In this document: in pieces, positions 30,736 through 40,850 of the stretch
Position numbering within the stretch: position 1 is the stretch's first letter
How the letters are laid out: each line of letters begins with the position of its first letter
NCBI GenBank assembly: GCA_000827265.1
Contig: KN834845.1
Span: forward strand, 6,874 to 70,873
Length of the DNA: 64,000 nt
Reading direction: 5' to 3'
Origin: Collybiopsis luxurians FD-317 M1
Taxonomy: Eukaryota > Basidiomycota > Agaricomycetes > Agaricales > Omphalotaceae
Translations under genes and position numbers: made by a program
The notes under the pieces: model-generated
What the model was told of the DNA's origin: nothing
The model's input: only the letters and a program-made list of their open reading frames with translations
The model's database searches: none

Positions 30736-31268
30736 TGTCATTACTTTCGCGACTCAGTTTAACTGTATGCGAATTGGAGAGGCGTCGTGATGAAAGGTAC
30801 ATATTATGAGACGCGCCTATGCGTACGTGGAGGTCAAAGCACAAGGCTGGCATTGGGGCAAGAGTGGGCATAATGAGGGGAAGGCGAAAATGTTTGCCAG
30901 CGGTGGAGGCTGTGATGCGTTCATCTCCTTCCGAGTCAGTAGATTCATTGTTCTACATAGCTCTGAACTCTAATTCCTCATAGTGCTGCTAGTGCTGCCC
31001 ACTCATGAATACATAGAAGGAACGGATCGAACTCCAATGAATATGTTCCCAGACAATAATATAGTTCCTGTCAAGGCGTTAAGGTTCGTTGAAAAGGGAA
31101 CAAGGTAATAAATAATGTGTACCCTTGTGTACCGACGACATCCATGCACCCACATGTTAAATGCACGCCCACATCACGGCAACTTTACGAGATCACTGTG
31201 ACTACAAGAAAGCTTTTGGCTCAACCGAGGTTTTCTGATTGCAAGACTGGAATTCGCAAATCACCTAC

Positions 31269-31327
31269 TCAAAGCGGTACAAGGGTCCATCAACTGCTTC
31301 CGCCTGGCTTCTGGCATTGATATAAAT
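31269..31327 (+). promoter_or_regulatory. Receptor 2 core promoter block
   Basis: TCAAAGCGGTACAAGGGTCC is identical to the receptor 1 block, with GATATAAAT at 31319 and the ATG 85 bases after the TATA box. GAAAAGGGAACAAGGTA lies upstream at 31091-31107. Confidence 0.6.
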
Positions 31328-31405
31328 CAAGGTGGGCATTCAACAAGGATAGATCTTGTAAAGTTCGAGCCCGCCACTCCTTCAAAACTGTCGTTCGCTT
31401 TAATC

Positions 31406-32845
31406 ATGCCCGAATTTCCTCCCACCGATCCTCTTTACCCTTTCTTCTCGATATTTTCCTTCTTCAGCTTTCTTTTGCCTCTTATACCTCTCACATGGCA
31501 CCTCCAAGCCTGGAACTCTGGAGCGTGCTTTTTTATGATTTGGGCTTCACTATTTGGCTTGATTAGTTTTGTAGATTCGATCGTATGGGCGGGCAAAGTG
31601 CTAGACGTTGCTCCCGTCTGGTGCGATATCGGTGAGGATCATCTTGTGGAAATGATGGTGAAAAAAACAGTTAATCAGTACATATATTGTAGCTGTGCAC
31701 ATTTATCAAGCAGGATGTTTTGCCATTCCGCTTAGCTCGTTGTGCATTATTCGCCGCCTCTACCTGGTCGCAAGCTCTAAATTGGTACTGACGCGTCTCG
31801 AGGTAGGATTTTTTTTTTGGCTTCTACTTCGAGGTTGCCTCAAATTGAATCGAATTCAGAGACGTCGGGCCATCATAATTGATACAGTTTTGTGTTTAGT
31901 ACTCCCTCTAGTTCTTTTGACCTTACGTGAGCCTCAAAAGATTTGATGATCTTTCGATAACGAGCTCACACTCTCTCAATCTTCAGAATACATTTCTCAA
32001 GGTCGTCGATATGACATTTACGAAGAAATTGGATGCAGATGGCACATGTATAACACGCTTCCAGGACTACTTCTCGGTAATGTGCCCATCATCACTACGG
32101 GCCTCATTTCAGCCATCTACGCTGGTAAGACCTCGGTCCAAGCTTCCTCGTCTCCCCGTCGCTCTAATGTACATCCCCCCTCTCCTAGTTTTCTGCATCA
32201 AAGCGTTGTGGCGACTGCTCCGAAAACAGAACGATAACTTCACCTCCACCAACGCCTCGTCACGGTCATTCACTTCCGACAGATACATTCCAATCGTCAC
32301 TCTTGCGGCTCTAGAGATGACATGCACCACTCCACTTGCCACTTTTGCTCTCATCATAAATATCAAGATAGGGTTGCAGCCTTGGATTAGCTGGGAATAT
32401 GTTCATTCCAGCTTTGACTTCATTTACGCCATTCCTTCCGTCATCTGGAAGAGTAACAATGTAACCAGAATCTCACTTGAGACGGAGAGATGGATAACTG
32501 CGTCTTTTGGGATTATCATATTCCTATTTCTCGGGACCACAAAAGAGGCGAGGAAGCACTACCTGAGAGCATTCCAGAGGTTGGGTAGGTTGGCAGGACG
32601 CAGATCGACAACGGGGACTCCTGCAAGTGATGAAGGGTTGGTTATTGTACATCTATCCCGACATCTAAGCTTAATGTTTTTCTGTTTCCAGCCACGACAT
32701 TCCGGATTACTCTATGACAGAGACTGCTTATAGTCTTCCAACAGTTGCCAACATACACGGAGAGTCTGAGATGTACCCCCAGAAAAACGTAGTTGGTGAT
32801 GATTCCTGGCCAGCATTTGATATTACTGCGAGAAATTACGTCTAG
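31406..32845 (+). CDS. STE3-type pheromone receptor 2
   Basis: Six exons with the same sizes and phases as receptor 1: 31406-31631, 31693-31802, 31860-31926, 31987-32124, 32189-32636 and 32692-32845, 380 residues, all GT-AG. It is very close to receptor 1 throughout, including introns, so it arose by the recent tandem duplication. Differences cluster in the second and fifth exons, for example GLQPWISWEYVHSSFDFIYAI here against a DYVHSDFSYVGTV-type segment in copy 1. The changes at this extracellular stretch could alter pheromone specificity (inference). All seven predicted helices and the Q-G-H-R-Y-x-I-x-E-E-I-G-C motif are intact. The C-terminus ends FDITARNYV. Confidence 0.93.
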
Positions 32846-33310
32846 AGTCCAGAGTATACCCTCGACATGACCTCATTTGCGAAGTTACAAAATTAAAAAC
32901 TGGGATACCAATTATTTGTGTACTCTACTAGATAACTATGTATAATCATGTATGAGCAATTTGAATCACATTTACTCTTGGGACATTTCAGGACCTGAAG
33001 CGGATCTTTCAGATTCATACGTGTCGAATTCTTGCTGCCCTTCTCCACCGCAACTTTTGAATCATGTTCGTTGCAGGGAATAGCCGTGCAACTTGGTCGC
33101 CTCCTTCACAATAGTACAAGGACCGTTAAATACCACTCGCCTGGATAATCAATGCGATAAACTAACTGCCTAGCATCTAAAGTCTTTCCCTCCTATTATC
33201 TCTTTGAGTGTCAATAAAAATCATGGCTTTGTCGAGCTTCCACTCTTTCATCATCCCTCAAATCTGTTCTCGCAGTACGTTTCTAAGATTGTATCTCTGA
33301 GAGTCAGTAA

Positions 33311-33794
33311 ACCACGGAGGGCGTCGCGGCGGAAGGTTTGGGTTATCTGATCCCCGATTACAAGAAAACAGTCATGAAGGGTTCCCAAGCGCAGAGACAG
33401 AACCTGTTACTTAGCAATAGCTCAGAGTCAAATGAAGGAGATCGTGTACAGGTTGTGTACAGCAAGTAAGTATGTCGAGAGCAGGCGTAACCGTCGGAGT
33501 TTGATCGGAGGAAGGCTTCGATCAGATACCTACAATTTCAAATACAGTATGCCGAGTTCGTGGTTTCTTCGTCATGCATAGCTCTGAACTCTAATTCCTT
33601 CAGATCGTACTATACCTTGGTGAGCAGCAGGAACAGATCGAGGCTTAATGTACAGACTATGCACCTGTCAGGTCGATGATGTATCCGAAAGGGAACAAGG
33701 CGAATGAGGGGTAACATATTGTATATCTGGGTCCAATATACATACGTCGACATGCCAAACGTACGTCCACGTTGAAGCTCGAAAAGACGACTCT
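33311..33794. other. Intergenic between receptors 2 and 3
   Basis: No gene is recognisable. It contains AAAGGGAACAAGGCG at 33689-33703, the counterpart of the shared upstream element. I searched by eye for a short frame ending in a CaaX motif and found none. Confidence 0.4.
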
Positions 33795-33876
33795 CGTTAC
33801 AAAGGCCGGGAATATCTTTTAAATGGTCTTTTCAAAACAGTACAGCGGTGTACTAATGACCAACATCGATATAAAC
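33795..33876 (+). promoter_or_regulatory. Receptor 3 promoter region, diverged
   Basis: GTTACAAAGGCCGG at about 33796, then CAGTACAGCGGTG instead of the AAAGCGGTACAAGGG block, and GATATAAAC at 33868, 108 bases before the ATG. The TATA box and leader (GAAACTGTCGCTCGCTTCA) are kept, but the central motif has changed. Confidence 0.5.
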
Positions 33877-33977
33877 TAAGGTGGGCAGGACTACGGGAAA
33901 CCAACAAGACCTTGAAAAGTCTAACGCAGGATAGTCCACTGCTTCTTCGAAACTGTCGCTCGCTTCAGTGATCAGTC

Positions 33978-35363
33978 ATGCCCGAATTTTCTCCCACAGA
34001 TCCTCTTTACCCTTTCTTCTCTATATTTGCTTTCTTCGGCTTTTTCCTACCTCTTATCCCTCTCACATGGCATCTTCAGGCGTGGAACTCTGGAGCTTGC
34101 TTTTATATGATTTGGGCTTTATTATTCGGCTTGATTAATTTTGTAAACTCCCTTGTATGGGCGGGACAAGTGCTGGATGTTGCTCCCGTCTGGTGTGATA
34201 TTGGTAGGCAAAATTCTGGGAAACGACGATGAAAAGTAGCTGACTGCATGCTGTAGCGGTGCACGCTTATGAAGCGGCGTGTTTTGCCATTCCGCTGAGC
34301 TCTCTGTGCATTATTCGCCGTCTCTACTTGATCGCAAGTTCAAAATTGGTGCTGACGCGCCTTGAGGTACGGTCATCTACTTATCACATACTCGACGATT
34401 CCCTAATATCATGACATGCAATAGAGACGTCGTGCCATAATAGTGGATATAGTTCTGTGCTTGGTACTTCCTCTAGTTCTTTTGACCTTGCGTAAGTGTT
34501 TCGAGTCTTTGATTTTCTTTCAGCAACGAGCTCATATGTAGTACACTCGATGTCCCCCGATGTTTAGAGTACATATCTCAAGGTCATCGATATGACATTT
34601 GGGAAGAAATTGGATGCAAGTGGCACATGTATACCACACTTCCAGGTGTGCTTCTCCTAGGTGTGCCCGTTATTACGACAGGCCTTATCTCAGCTGTATA
34701 TAGTGGTAAATCCTTAATCGAGGCTCTTTGTCCGTTCGTCGCTCTAATATCCCTCCTCTCCTAGTTTTCTGCATCAAAGCCCTTTGGCGACTGGTCCGAA
34801 AACAGAACGATAACTTCACTTACACCAACGCCTCGTTTCAATCATTCACTTCCGACAGATACATTCCAATTATTGCCCTTGCAGCTTTAGAAATGACATG
34901 CACCACTCCACTCGCCATGTTTGCCCTAATCATAAATGTCAAGCAAGGGTTGCAGCCTTGGATTAGCTGAGATTATGTTCATTCCAACTTCAGCTACGTT
35001 GGCACCTCTCCTTCCGTTGTCTGGAAGAGTAACGATATAGCCAAAATCTCACTTGAAATGGAGCGATGGATAACTTCGTCTTTCGGGATCATTATATTCC
35101 TGTTGCTTGGGACTACCAAAGAGGCGAGAAAGCATTACTCTAGAGCGTTCCCGAGGTTAGGTCGGTTGTCGGAACGGAGGGCAACGACAGCAACTTTAGA
35201 AAGCGATGAAAGGTCAGTTTATTGTACCTGTCTCGACATCTCAGTCTAATTTAGCCTTTCCAGCCATGACATTCCCGATTATTCTTTGACAGAGCACACT
35301 TGTACTCTTCCGACAACTGTAAATATGCATCGGGGATCTAGAATTTCGGAAGATAGCTACTGA
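33978..35363 (+). pseudogene. STE3-type pheromone receptor 3, nonsense codon in exon 5
   Basis: The six-exon structure is preserved: 33978-34203, 34257-34366, 34425-34491, 34568-34705, 34765-35212 and 35264-35363, all GT-AG and in phase; it would give 362 residues. A TGA at 34968-34970 replaces the tryptophan found in the other three copies (QPWIS-stop-DYVH), removing the last helices and tail. Everything else is open, so the loss is recent. The change is G to A in a TGG codon, not at a CpG. The product, if made, would stop in the extracellular loop before helix 6. Confidence 0.9.
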
Positions 35364-36591
35364 ACACAGAAGAACTTGATTCACGAAGAAGAGTTACTCA
35401 TCTTTCACATACCCTCGAGGGGTTTTGTGTAGGATCCAAACATACTCATAATACGAGAAAGAACGAGACCGAGAATGATTACATTCTTAACATAAGTAGA
35501 CTGTATCTCGGTTTATGTGCGTCGAACTCTAGATGCAATACTGTCAAGTATGTTGAAAGCAAACCTCGTGCAGTAATCAGTATTTGTCATAAAGCGAGGT
35601 TGATTTTGAAGCTGGGGACAAAAATGAGTTGAAGTTGAAGCCACCTCGTTCGGAGAGTTCAGTCCGTCCTCAAGAACAACGTCGTGCTTGCGCAGAGGAA
35701 GGATAGAATCTGGTCCGTTGTCAGGTTCCATCTCTGCTTCTGACTACTTCTGAACACGTCGCAACAATGGATAATTAATTGCCTGTTTTCTGCACCTGCC
35801 AATTGCCCTTCGGGAAACTGTAAAATATTAGAAATGGTGGGGGTGAGCAGAGTCAAACGGAGGAGAGTAGCCGCTCAGTGCTGCTGCGAAGAATGTTAAT
35901 GACTGTAAGGCCTGCTTCGATGGGTATACTTAAGCAACAGAGCCCGGATGAAGGAGAAGACTGGGCGGCAAGGAGGGCGAAGAAATTCGGGTTGGAAAGA
36001 GAATATGATGGTGGGGATTGGGATGGCCTGGACCCGAGGTAATGAAGGGAAAGGCTCACGGTTGAGAGTGCAATTGAGGAGCGTATTCCATCCTTTTCAG
36101 CCTCGACTCGTGATTTGTTTCTTTTGTCAAAATTTCTTGAACTCACGAGTCAGCGAATTGTCATCTCAGAGCCTGCCGTTAGAATGGGGAGGTAGAAGAA
36201 AGTCCTTGCTCTATCGTTCCGATTCAAGACAAAAAGTAGAAGGTTGGTGTCCAGCAAAGTTTCAGGTTTGAGATTTGATGGGAGTGTGTCGATGCGGAAT
36301 ATGGGACCGTGGGAGTTTGGTTAAAACGCTCCCTCCTTTCGCACTTCAATATCGAGGGGCGAATTCTCCGTTCTCTAAATCTCCAAGCTCGTTCGTTGTC
36401 ATTTTAGCCTTTTTTGAACAACAGAAACCACAGCGAAGCCCTGAAAATATATTTCTGGACTACGATGTATCCTAAAACGAAACAAGGTCAATGATGTGTG
36501 CAGGGTCCCCATTTTTATCTATCGATTGTGTATCCAGGATATACATGCTTACCCCACGCACGTCAGTATTACATGATGGTCAAAGCAGGCT
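35364..36591. other. Intergenic between receptors 3 and 4
   Basis: 1.2 kb without a recognisable gene. A minus-strand 72-codon frame (35513-35731) and a 97-codon frame (35853-36146) show no CaaX ending, signal peptide or known motif. A pheromone precursor would be expected in such a gap at a mating-type locus; I do not see one. Confidence 0.45.
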
Positions 36592-36635
36592 TAAAGCGGT
36601 ACAAGGGTCTATCAACGACTACCACTGATATAAAC
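36592..36635 (+). promoter_or_regulatory. Receptor 4 core promoter block
   Basis: TTAAAGCGGTACAAGGGTCT followed by GATATAAAC (TATAAA at 36629), 104 bases before the ATG. It is the same block as in receptors 1 and 2 although the genes have diverged. Confidence 0.6.
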
Positions 36636-36732
36636 CCAGGGGGGCTGGCCGCTACAGGCCCACAAGCAGGGTCTTTGCAAAATCCAGTGTCAGACGTCCA
36701 TCACTCCTTCGAAGTTGTCGCTATCTTCAGTC

Positions 36733-38104
36733 ATGACCGATTTCTTTCCCACAGATCCCCTGTATCCTTTCTTTTCCGTCTTCTCCTTCTTCAGCTTTTT
36801 CCTGCCTCTCATCCCTCTCACGTGGCATCTACAGGCCTGGAACTCTGGCGCGTGCTTTTATATGATATGGGCCTCATTGCTTGGCTTCATTGGGTTTGTA
36901 AACTCAATTGTATGGGCGGGCAAAGTGCTGGATGTCGCTCCTGTGTGGTGCGATATCAGTGAGTAAACTTTGAGCAACTACACTGAATATTAGTTGACTT
37001 ACATATCATAGCTACACACATAAATCTAGCGGCATGTTTTGCCATTCCGCTGAGCTCGCTATGTATCATTCGCCGTCTCTACCTGATCGCAAGCTCACAG
37101 TTGGTGCTGACTCTCCTTGAGGTACGGCTAGTTAAACTTTGGGCCTACTTCACAGTTAACTCAAATCATATCGAAATTGATTCCAGAGACGTCGTGCTTT
37201 CATCATCGATACAATTTTGTGTTTTGTACTTCCCCTAGTGTTTATGGCCTTGCGTAAGTATTCGAAGTGTTTAGTATTCAATGACGAGCTCAAATTCTTG
37301 ATACCCTCTCAAATTCTAGAATACATCTCCCAAGGACATCGATATGCGATCTGGGAAGAAATTGGGTGCAGCCCATACATGTATCGCACGCTTGTAGGAG
37401 TACTTCTCGCAAATCCACCTATCATCATAACAGGCCTTATTTCTGCCGTTTACGGTGGTGAGAGCTCGATGAAAGCCCTGGTCTGTAATGGTTCTGATGC
37501 GTTCCCTTTTCCGCAGTCCTTTGCATAAAGGCATTATTTCGACAACTCCGAAAGCAGAATGAATCATTGCGCTTCACCAACACCCCGTCGTTCACTGCTG
37601 ATAGATATATTCCCATCTTCACTCTTACAGCTCTAGAGATTATATGCACTACTCCACTTGCCACTTTCGCTTTAATAACAAACATCAAGCAGGGGATAGC
37701 GCCTTGGATCAGCTGGGACTATGTTCATGCCGATTTTGACTTCATTCCTGCTGCTCCTTCAGTTATCTGGAAGAGCAATCAGGTAGCGAGAATTGGCCTT
37801 GAGACGGAGAGGTGGATTACTTCGACTTTTGGGATCATTATATTTTTGTTCCTCGGGACCACCAAAGAGGCGAGGAAACACTACTCAAGAGCTTTTCGAA
37901 GGTTGAGTCGACACTTAGGACATAGAACAACAGAAGGAAATAGTGAAGTTGATGAAAGGTCAGCCATTATTTATCTGCTTGCCCAATGCCTCAGTTTGAT
38001 ATCTCATTCCTTCTTCCAGCGACAATATTCCCGATTACTCTTTGACAGAGACCGCTGATAGTCTTCCGACAACCATCGACATTTGCCAAGAGTCTGTGAT
38101 CTGA
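36733..38104 (+). CDS. STE3-type pheromone receptor 4
   Basis: Six exons: 36733-36958, 37012-37121, 37187-37253, 37320-37457, 37517-37958 and 38020-38104, all GT-AG, 355 residues. Most diverged of the four: exon 2 starts THINLAACFAIP rather than VHIYQAGCFAIP, the loop motif reads QGHRYAIWEEIGCSPYM, exon 5 is six bases shorter, and the cytoplasmic tail is 25 residues shorter. All seven helices and the ISWDYVHADFDF segment are present. Start: the ATG in MTDFFPTDPLYPFFS, matching the DPLYPFFS start of the others; the leader before it is conserved too. Same role as the neighbours, possibly with another ligand range (inference). Confidence 0.92.
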
Positions 38105-38760
38105 CAGAAAGCATGATCTGATATGAAGACTTGTCAGTCTTCGATTCCTGAAATATGTCCTTGCATTGGGAATAAAAACTTGAGATGTATGCTCTCAGGA
38201 TGTCCTACAATAAAATAAGTTGTAATTAATTCTATTATGTTTTCTCTTATGTTGCATTCTCGGGTACAAAGCGGACACTTCTATCCATGTGCAGTGCATG
38301 TGCAGTGAACTCCTGCTGCGACCAACATGTCAAATCCAGGCACCATATCAGGCTACTGCGACTTCTATTTCATGTACATACAAATAATCTTTTGCAGAGT
38401 GCGACTTTGTAACTCGGTTGACTCTGAAGATTGGGAAAATCGGTGCCTCAATTTCACCGTTAACCACAGCATTTGGAGTGTTCAGCTCATCCAGGAAGCA
38501 TAGGTTATCATCGGGTGATAGCCTTCGTCACAGTTTGAATCAAATTTACGACATTCGAAATCTGGATATCATATAATATTGGATAAATTTGGTCTAGCTT
38601 CTTCTGAAGAGCTGCAAGTGGTAGTAAAATCCCAAGGCAATTTTTATGTATTGATCTTTTGACGTCCCTTTTCGTTATTCTATCAGACTTATGAAGACTT
38701 GAAAAATTATCTTTAAAAGGGCTGGTTCCATCGAAGAAGCTTCTCATGCACATTGCAAGC
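38105..38760. other. Intergenic: receptor 4 3' flank and arylsulfotransferase 1 promoter
   Basis: No gene is recognisable. An in-frame ATG at 38746 lies five codons before the start chosen for the next gene. Confidence 0.4.
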
Positions 38761-40850
38761 ATGAAATCCTTCCTGCTGGCCCCCGTTCTCTTCGCGGTGG
38801 TCATCATCTCCCAATGTGCAAATGCCTCTGTAGCCTTCTGCAAAAATCGAAATTATGAACTCGGGATATTAGGACAAGCTCCACTTCAAGCATACAATGC
38901 CGCTCCATTTGCCCCTCCTCAAATTAACTATGCTGTACCGCCGGCAGACTGTCCCTCCAATAAAGAAGTGCAAGGATTCATTTTCTTTAGCCCATTGTGT
39001 ATGAAACCACTCGCTTCCTCACCCGCCTCGACCTTGCTTATAAATTTTTACCTCGTCTCAGATGCACCGGACCCAGGATCGGGTAGCAAGGGAGCTCCCG
39101 GAGCCATAATCCTGAACCCAAATGGCACCCTGGTTTACAGCGCTTTTCAGAGCACTGACATAAATGCTTTGACCTTCCGTCTTGGAGTACAACGCTTCAG
39201 AGGGAAATATCATCTCGTAGTGTGGATTGGAGCTTTCGATTTGTTCCCAGGATTTGGGAGTAGCGGATATAATCTTCTGCTCGATGAAACTTACACAATT
39301 GTGGCTAATATGTAAGCTATTTCCTTCCCCGAAAACGAACAAAGCAACAATGTTGTTTTTATCAGCACAGTGACGCCCGATTTGAACGCGGGCCCGGATC
39401 TCCACGAGGTAAGCATCTTGAATGATAGCCTGAGCGTGATCTGTACCTAAACTATTCTTGTTGCGCGAAGCTGCAAATAACTCCAAATGATACCGCGATC
39501 ATGACCGCTTATCCCGCCCAGGCAGCAAATCTGAGTGTCTTTGGTGGTCCCGAGAATGGTTTTATATTGAACTGCGTTGCACAGGAAGTTGAGATTGAGA
39601 CAGGCGAGTTCAATAATTTTTATCGAAAATCTGATTCATCTATTCCCCTTCTAGGAGAAGCAGTGTTCACCTGGCATTCGCTTGACCACGTCGAGCCTGG
39701 TGAATGCTTCGCAGAAATTGGACAGACAGGAGATGGCACAGCAGATGATCCTTGGGATTTCTTTGCAAGTCTCTCCTCGGTTTTGCCATGCATTCTCTCT
39801 TACCGTATTATTACTGCTGGTAGCACATTAATTCTGTGCAGAAGCTTGATGACGGGAACTATTTCATTTCATCTAGACAGTGCGTTTTTCTTTATTGAAT
39901 GCGAGAGACCACTAACTCCTTGGAAAAGCTGTCACACGCTGTATCTGGTAAATCCTTCGGGAGATATTATTTGGCGGATGGGAGGAAAGAGATCCGATTT
40001 TACCTTTGAACCCGGCGCGAATTATAGCTGGCAGCACCATGCGAGAATGCACAATAACAATACCATTTCGTACGCCCCCATCCAGCGGGATGCGCTATTG
40101 ACACTGAAACATGCCGCAAATTCATAGAGTATTCAACAACGGCGCCTCCACTTGGGAACAAGACTTTGCTTTCTCGCAGGGCCTCTTGCTTAAATATAAT
40201 ATGTCGACAATGACCGTCTCTCTCATCAACTCACGAACTCCCTTCAATCACATCTTATCCCAAGGTGAAGGATCAATGCAGGTCATGGAAAATGGACATT
40301 CTCTTGTTGGGTGAGAGTCTGCTAGCTCCTTTTCTTCTGGCGACCATGTAATAAGTTTTACCACAGGTGGGGACAGCAGCCGTACTATTCGCAGCATGAT
40401 GAGAATGGAAATACAATGTGGTCCGCTCAATTCGGTCTCAACTCCAGTGCATACCGCACTTTCTTGCATGATTGGGTGGGCCGTCCGAATACCCCTCCCT
40501 CAGTTCATGTTTCCAACGCTTCATCATTCAATAATGTTTCTGTATATGCATGGTGGAATGGAGCCACAGAAGTCACGGCCTGGCAACTCTTGGGCGCAAA
40601 TACACACCACGCAAGTCAATCTTCCCCTACAGATAATATCCAGTTGTCGCGCGCAACGACACTGGGAGACCCAGTTGGAAAATATGACTTTGAAACTACG
40701 TTGACGTATCACGGTCGACAAGGAGATTTTGAGTTTTATCAAGTAGCAGCGTTGGATGCGAACGGGCATGTTCTGGGGTATTCTAACTTTACCTCGTTGA
40801 ATGGAACTGTCAGTTTTAGAGCTGATACTACTTCTTCAAACCAGGCTTGA
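38761..40850 (+). CDS. Secreted arylsulfotransferase-like (ASST family) protein 1
   Basis: Nine exons: 38761-38998, 39062-39311, 39366-39408, 39471-39603, 39655-39764, 39824-39879, 39929-40069, 40128-40310 and 40367-40850, 545 residues, all in phase. Introns 4 (GCGAGT) and 5 (GCAAGT) start with GC, not GT; the remaining six are GT-AG. A hydrophobic signal peptide (MKSFLLAPVLFAVVIISQ) precedes the mature part. Family segments: EAVFTWHSLDHV, DPWDFF joined to HINSVQKLDDGNYFISSR, HTLYLVNPSGDIIWRMGG, SWQHHARMH, and WGQQPYYSQHDENGN. These fit the Arylsulfotran_2 beta-propeller family, common as secreted proteins in fungi; bacterial members transfer sulfate between phenols, but the fungal substrate is unknown. 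Start 38761 was chosen by analogy with the second copy. Confidence 0.85.

Larger units (their letters stand above)
30205..33310 (+). repeat. Segmental duplication carrying receptor 2
   Basis: This unit repeats 26445-30195 in direct orientation, with about 700 bases (roughly 26900-27600) missing from the copy. It comprises the end of gene A, the intergenic stretch, the whole receptor with all introns, and its 3' flank. The junctions carry similar sequence (GAGAGCGTAGCGGCGGA near 30176 and GGAGGGCGTCGCGGCGGA near 33317). Confidence 0.75.

Noticed and set aside
34257..34270. TGC ATG CTG TAG just before exon 2 of receptor 3, looking like a CaaX-type end
   Set aside because: Only three residues (C-M-L), inside the first intron at 34242-34256, and without an upstream short frame.
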